Assembly (NCBI GenBank): GCA_051294375.1
Contig: CM119270.1
Span: 7,640,095 to 7,704,094 of the forward strand
DNA from: Paraspadella gotoi
Taxonomy: Eukaryota > Chaetognatha
Direction: 5' to 3'
DNA: 64,000 nucleotides
The notes below the pieces were generated by a model. It searched no databases, was not told the DNA's origin, and was given only the letters and a program-made list of their open reading frames with translations. This document shows positions 60,152 to 64,000 of the stretch, piece by piece. Numbering within the stretch: position 1 is the stretch's first letter; the number at the start of each line of letters is the position of its first letter. The translations under genes and the position numbers were made by a program.

Positions 60152-61459
60152 TTGAAAGAAGACTGGAACCAAAGATTTTGTGCCCTTTTTTTCATTTTTT
60201 TTATTGTTTCTATTGGTTTAAATTTTAAGGTTAACCATATTTTTATTTACATCGTTTACAGAAATCACTGGCTATTTAAGAATGCTAGTAGGCAATTTAG
60301 AAAGGTGGTTGCTTTACTGATAGGGTCTTACAAAATGAATAATGAGAATCATATTCATATATCCGTTCTTACTGAACATAATAACCAAGTCTCACTTATT
60401 GTAAATAAGTTTTATAGTTCTTTCTATCCACCAGAACTTTTACCAATAACTCGCGAGCAGGGTGGCATGACAGTATTTCTTGGAAATAGCTTGGTATTTT
60501 TTGTACAATCTAAATTCATTTTCAGTTTACTCTTTCTCGAAGAAATTTTAGTTCTATTTGATTTACTCTTGTTGTTATTTATCAAAAAAAAGATTTTTAA
60601 ATTTATTTTGAAGCTTGAATCTGGTATTTTTTTGGCCGCTTTATCAGGTTTGAACGTAATCTACAAAAGTAGCGAAGCAGAGGCTCGACCAGCCTTTAAA
60701 AGAGACGATGAAAAAGTCTCTCTCATGGCCGCCAATTTTTTTCCTTTAGCTATTTTATCCGTAATCTTAATTACGATGCAAAAAGTTTTAGAGCGGCCTC
60801 GTAGAAGAATTTTACATTATTCTCTAAAGGTTCTGTTTTTAGTCATCACAGTATGCGGACCTTTCATAGTTTTTCACGCGGTTCGTGATTTTAGAGTAGA
60901 AAAGTATTGGAGAATCATAAACATTTGCTTCAAGAATGATTCTTATCAAGGCCCAGTCATTGACTGGTCTTCGGATACTGAAGCAATAAGACGCTTTTAC
61001 CTTCACTACAATCTCAATAAAAATTTGTTTTTCCTGTTCAGTCTATCGTTTTTTCCTTTTCTTAATTTATTATGTTCTATAATATTGACCCGAAAAAAAC
61101 GGAACGTTTTTAAAAAGTTACTTTTGATTTCAATTTTTTCTTTATTCTATGCATTTCTATATGTTTTTTTAAATTCCTATAGAAACAGGTTTGGAATTAT
61201 AAAGTCGCCTTCATATCCTATAGAACGATTCATAGGAGAACTTCAAGCGATTGTGCGATGTTGCACAACAGATGCTTTAATTAAAAAAAATTATCAGATG
61301 GGATACTGCAGTTATTATGAAACTTATTATGGAAAAATTATTTCTAACTTTATGTACAATTTCAAAGAATTAGTCGATCGAGATTTTACGGATTTTGCCA
61401 ACTTATCGTGTTTGATATTTTTGATTTTACCAACGTTAGTTATACTCGTGCATGTCTAA
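60152..61459 (+). CDS. XKR-like multi-pass membrane protein, intact C-terminal two thirds (copy C)
   Basis: The frame is open for 435 codons to TAA at 61457-61459. The first in-frame start-like codon is inside the gene, so the true start is upstream (59229). At least seven hydrophobic segments are visible: near FCALFFIFFIVSIGLNF, FIFSLLFLEEILVLFDLLLL, FFPLAILSVILITM, VLFLVITVCGPFIVF, NLFFLFSLSFFPFLNLL, LLLISIFSLFYAFLYVF and CLIFLILPTLVILVHV at the very end. Between them are basic cytoplasmic-type loops (ERPRRR, TRKKRN) and a Cys-containing loop (VRCCTTD). Together with the N-terminal motifs this suggests an XK-related protein, although the C-terminal portion is longer than usual for that family. 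An unrelated invertebrate multi-pass family is the alternative. Confidence 0.5.
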   Translation: MKEDWNQRFCALFFIFFIVSIGLNFKVNHIFIYIVYRNHWLFKNASRQFRKVVALLIGSYKMNNENHIHISVLTEHNNQVSLIVNKFYSSFYPPELLPITREQGGMTVFLGNSLVFFVQSKFIFSLLFLEEILVLFDLLLLLFIKKKIFKFILKLESGIFLAALSGLNVIYKSSEAEARPAFKRDDEKVSLMAANFFPLAILSVILITMQKVLERPRRRILHYSLKVLFLVITVCGPFIVFHAVRDFRVEKYWRIINICFKNDSYQGPVIDWSSDTEAIRRFYLHYNLNKNLFFLFSLSFFPFLNLLCSIILTRKKRNVFKKLLLISIFSLFYAFLYVFLNSYRNRFGIIKSPSYPIERFIGELQAIVRCCTTDALIKKNYQMGYCSYYETYYGKIISNFMYNFKELVDRDFTDFANLSCLIFLILPTLVILVHV

Positions 61460-61542
61460 ATATAAAAGTTGGTATACTGAAAACAACAGTGTTTTTGAAA
61501 TGTTATGTATTTTATGCATTTGCATGTTGAACAATTTTTTGA

Positions 61543-61550
61543 ATAAATAG
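61543..61550 (+). terminator. Polyadenylation signal of XKR-like copy C
   Basis: GAATAAAT about 85 bp after the stop, conserved in copy B at 50511. Confidence 0.5.
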
Positions 61551-61667
61551 ACGTAGCTTTTAATTCTCTATAATATAATATCAGTAACGGTTTCTGATAA
61601 GATATTTATTATATGTTGCCGTAACTGCGATGACTTTTATCATTTTAAAATAAATGGAGACTAAATC

Positions 61668-63068
61668 CATAACGCCTAGATGGAACTGTTTATGAATTAG
61701 GGTTCTCGATACACCGTGTTATATCTTTGATAGACATTTCGCTTTAACCCGGAGTCTCTAAAACTAATATTTTTAACGGTTTAACGGCACGCGTTAAAAA
61801 TCGTGTTTCTACATTTTTATAATATTATAATACTTTTCTAAGAGAGGGAATACCAATCTTATTTTTTGTTTTTATGTTCTCTGGACATGTTTCGACTCTG
61901 TGCAGATTAAGCAGTCTTTCCATCCAGCATCGCTTATTTTTCTTTTAGTTGTTAGTTTCTTTCTCTAAAAACGCTTGTCCTCCTTCTGTTTTTATTTTTC
62001 ATAAACGCCCATACCAATTAAAGGTATAGCATATATATAATATTTTTTTTGAATTGAAAAGTTTTTGAATTGATCGATTTGAATCCAAAAGAATTTATTG
62101 ATTATTAAATTATTTTTTTCTAGTTTATTAAACAATATACTCATGATTGAGAGTATACGCCCTTTTACATGTCCATTTAAGATTAGTCTTTCTCTAATTC
62201 ATGAGTTATTAATTTTTTTATACAATTTATTCCTATTTATTTGGTTTTTGTAAAATAATTTTTTTTTTCATTCATGGTTTGGTGTTTATTTCATTTTTTG
62301 CTTCTTTTGTTTGGTTTAAATAGTGAAATAAAATAAAATAGGTTGCAAATAGGATATTATTTAATTTTTACCATAAGAATTACTGGGATTTGCAAGAAAA
62401 ATGTTGCAACTATGTGCATGTGCATATATTATTGTATATTTCAATTATATTCCTTTGATGTAAGCAGGTAAAAATTAATTTGACAGGGACAGAAAAACGA
62501 AAAAAAAAAAAAATTGGGAGGAAAAAATAAGTAGTGTAAGAATATATGAGGAAAAAACACTGAGGGGCACTAAGAAAATAACATGAAAGGTAAAAGAAAA
62601 GGGAGAAAATAAGGAGAGGAAAACAAAAGGGAGAAAAGAAGCGAGGGGAAAAGAGAGACAACGAGAGAGATAGGTTAACAGAAGGAGATTAGTTATACTC
62701 GAGACACAAGATAAATAAGGGTTTGAAAATTTAACAGAAGCGTTAAAAACACACACTACGGTAAACAAATGGAAGAGGAGAGAGCGTGAAAAATATGGTG
62801 AGAAGGAGAGGAGAATAAGAGAGGACAAGGAGAAAATTCACTTTTCTTTTAAAAAATCAAAAGATTTATACCAAAAATAAAAAAAAATCATATTTTAACA
62901 AACTTAACACGATTAACCCGTTAAAAATATAAATTAATTTAACGGTTAGGTTAAAATTATTTTTAAACCGTTAAATCAACCGTTTGTAAACTGTTAACGG
63001 TTCAACTGTTAACTCTAGTTATTGATTGGAATGAAAAAAAGTGTTTGTTTAGTTGCTTTTTTCGCATA
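61668..63068. mobile_element. 1.4-kb insertion relative to copy B, possible TIR element
   Basis: Copy B runs directly from sequence equivalent to 61667 to sequence equivalent to about 63070, so 1.4 kb is extra here (or deleted there). Near its left end is TTTTTAACGGTTTAACGG and, on the opposite strand near its right end (62900-62935), TTTTTAACGGGTTAA, a loose inverted repeat. More AACGG/GTTAAC words lie at 62935-63020. The interior is AT-rich with no transposase frame, which would fit a non-autonomous element. Boundaries are approximate. Confidence 0.4.
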
Positions 63069-63069
63069 A

Positions 63070-63738
63070 TAAGATTGAAAGTCCACACACACTCTTGCCG
63101 AATTAAACGCGAATTGGGACCCGACGCAATCTAAATTTTTTTAAATCTTGTTCTACTACACAGTGAAGAGAGAAAAGTTTGGAAGTGTGTGTCTGCTGGT
63201 GAAAACATGACTGATAAAAATATTATAGTATATGTATTAAATATAAAGCTGTATATAGTGTTAAAATTAGCAAAAGACTCATTACTTCATTAATAACTAA
63301 AACATTAATAAATAAAATAAAACAGTAGCACTAACTTTCAAAACTGAGCACTGAAACTGAGCTCTTATCAAAAATTCTTAATTCTAAAACTTGGCTATGC
63401 CATACCAAGTTCCAGAACAGTAAATAACTAATAATACATCAATGCACAATTTTAAAAATGCCTTTTCCGTTTCGTTTTATTAAAAAACAATCTTTTTAAG
63501 ACAGTGTTTTGATAACTATGGTAGGATTTTTTACGATATTATTGATAATTCTATGTTATATAATATATGATAACTGTCATATAACAATAAAAAACCATTA
63601 GCAGTCATAATAGATCAAAAACATTTAATGATAACGTTTGATTGATTTCCGATTTGGGACACGGTCATTATGGGTGAAAAGTTGAAAACTATTTTTTCAA
63701 TATTTTTTTCTCATGGCAAGATGAGTAAATAGTTTTAA
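63070..63738 (+). other. 3' flank shared with copy B
   Basis: Matches 50905-51319 and then 52195-52343, without the TRIM-like element. Non-coding. Confidence 0.7.
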
Positions 63739-64000
63739 NNNNNNNNNNNNNNNNNNNNNNNNNNNNNNNNNNNNNNNNNNNNNNNNNNNNNNNNNNNNNN
63801 NNNNNNNNNNNNNNNNNNNNNNNNNNNNNNNNNNNNNNNNNNNNNNNNNNNNNNNNNNNNNNNNNNNNNNNNNNNNNNNNNNNNNNNNNNNNNNNNNNNN
63901 NNNNNNNGTTGTAGTTCACGCCAACATTCGGTCAATTGTGCTTGGGTGAAACGCAAAATATGATTGATGACACTGTAGCGGTAGTATTTCATACCCCGTT
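63739..64000. other. 169-bp gap and window end
   Basis: Gap at 63739-63907. The remaining 93 bases are too short to interpret. Confidence 0.9.

Overview
This window is animal (metazoan) nuclear DNA, most likely from an invertebrate. It is AT-rich and dense in microsatellites, with split exons, AATAAA signals, retroelement pieces and no prokaryotic gene organisation. I could not identify the species. It is a draft scaffold. Nine gaps are exactly 25 N, two are 10 N and six are larger. Several 25-N gaps are flanked by indel-rich second copies of the neighbouring sequence. That is what gap filling with uncorrected long reads looks like, so many 'duplications' here are suspect and reading frames are often broken by single-base indels.

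Layout. 1-2.1 kb: GTC, CT and GAAA microsatellites, no gene. 2.1-4.0 kb: a dispersed repeat in partial tandem copies, then degenerate telomere-like (CCCTAA) sequence. 4.04-10.23 kb: a 16-bp satellite in higher-order units of about 14 monomers that switches strand several times, interrupted by 1.4 kb of AT-rich DNA. 10.2-18.6 kb: gaps, a tRNA-like box, a purine-rich 2 kb, no recognisable gene. 18.65-19.06 kb: a candidate last exon of a membrane protein. 19.5-20.2 kb: a CpG-rich island. 21.7-22.7 kb: a tandem duplication of about 500 bp. 24.5-29.2 kb: a 2.2 kb segment present twice around a 25-N gap, probably an unmerged contig overlap. 32.75-33.0 kb: a second candidate last exon. 33.7-36 kb: ATTT, TTTC and GAAT simple repeats.

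38-63.7 kb: one locus represented several times. It encodes a multi-pass membrane protein tentatively of the XK-related (XKR) family. Pieces lie at 38.4-39.2 kb (minus strand, inside a reversed noisy block), 42.6 kb (N-terminus only), 43.6-44.7 kb (first half), 49.6-50.4 kb (second half, frameshifted) and 59.2-61.5 kb (most complete; its 3' two thirds is an intact 435-codon frame). Between the 43.6 and 49.6 kb halves sits 4.9 kb of GC-rich DNA holding a minus-strand, frameshifted, cysteine-rich gene candidate.

Downstream of the 49.6 kb copy are a solo LTR with target-site duplication and a miniature LTR retrotransposon (TRIM-like: two LTRs, primer-binding-like site, polypurine tract, 190-bp interior without pol). 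At 53.6-54.4 kb a 75-bp repeat encodes a 25-residue threonine-rich mucin-like unit, hidden by indels. At 56.1-56.6 kb there are two further exon candidates.

The most biologically interesting items are the miniature LTR element with its solo LTR and empty site, the strand-switching 16-bp satellite, and the mucin-like coding repeat.
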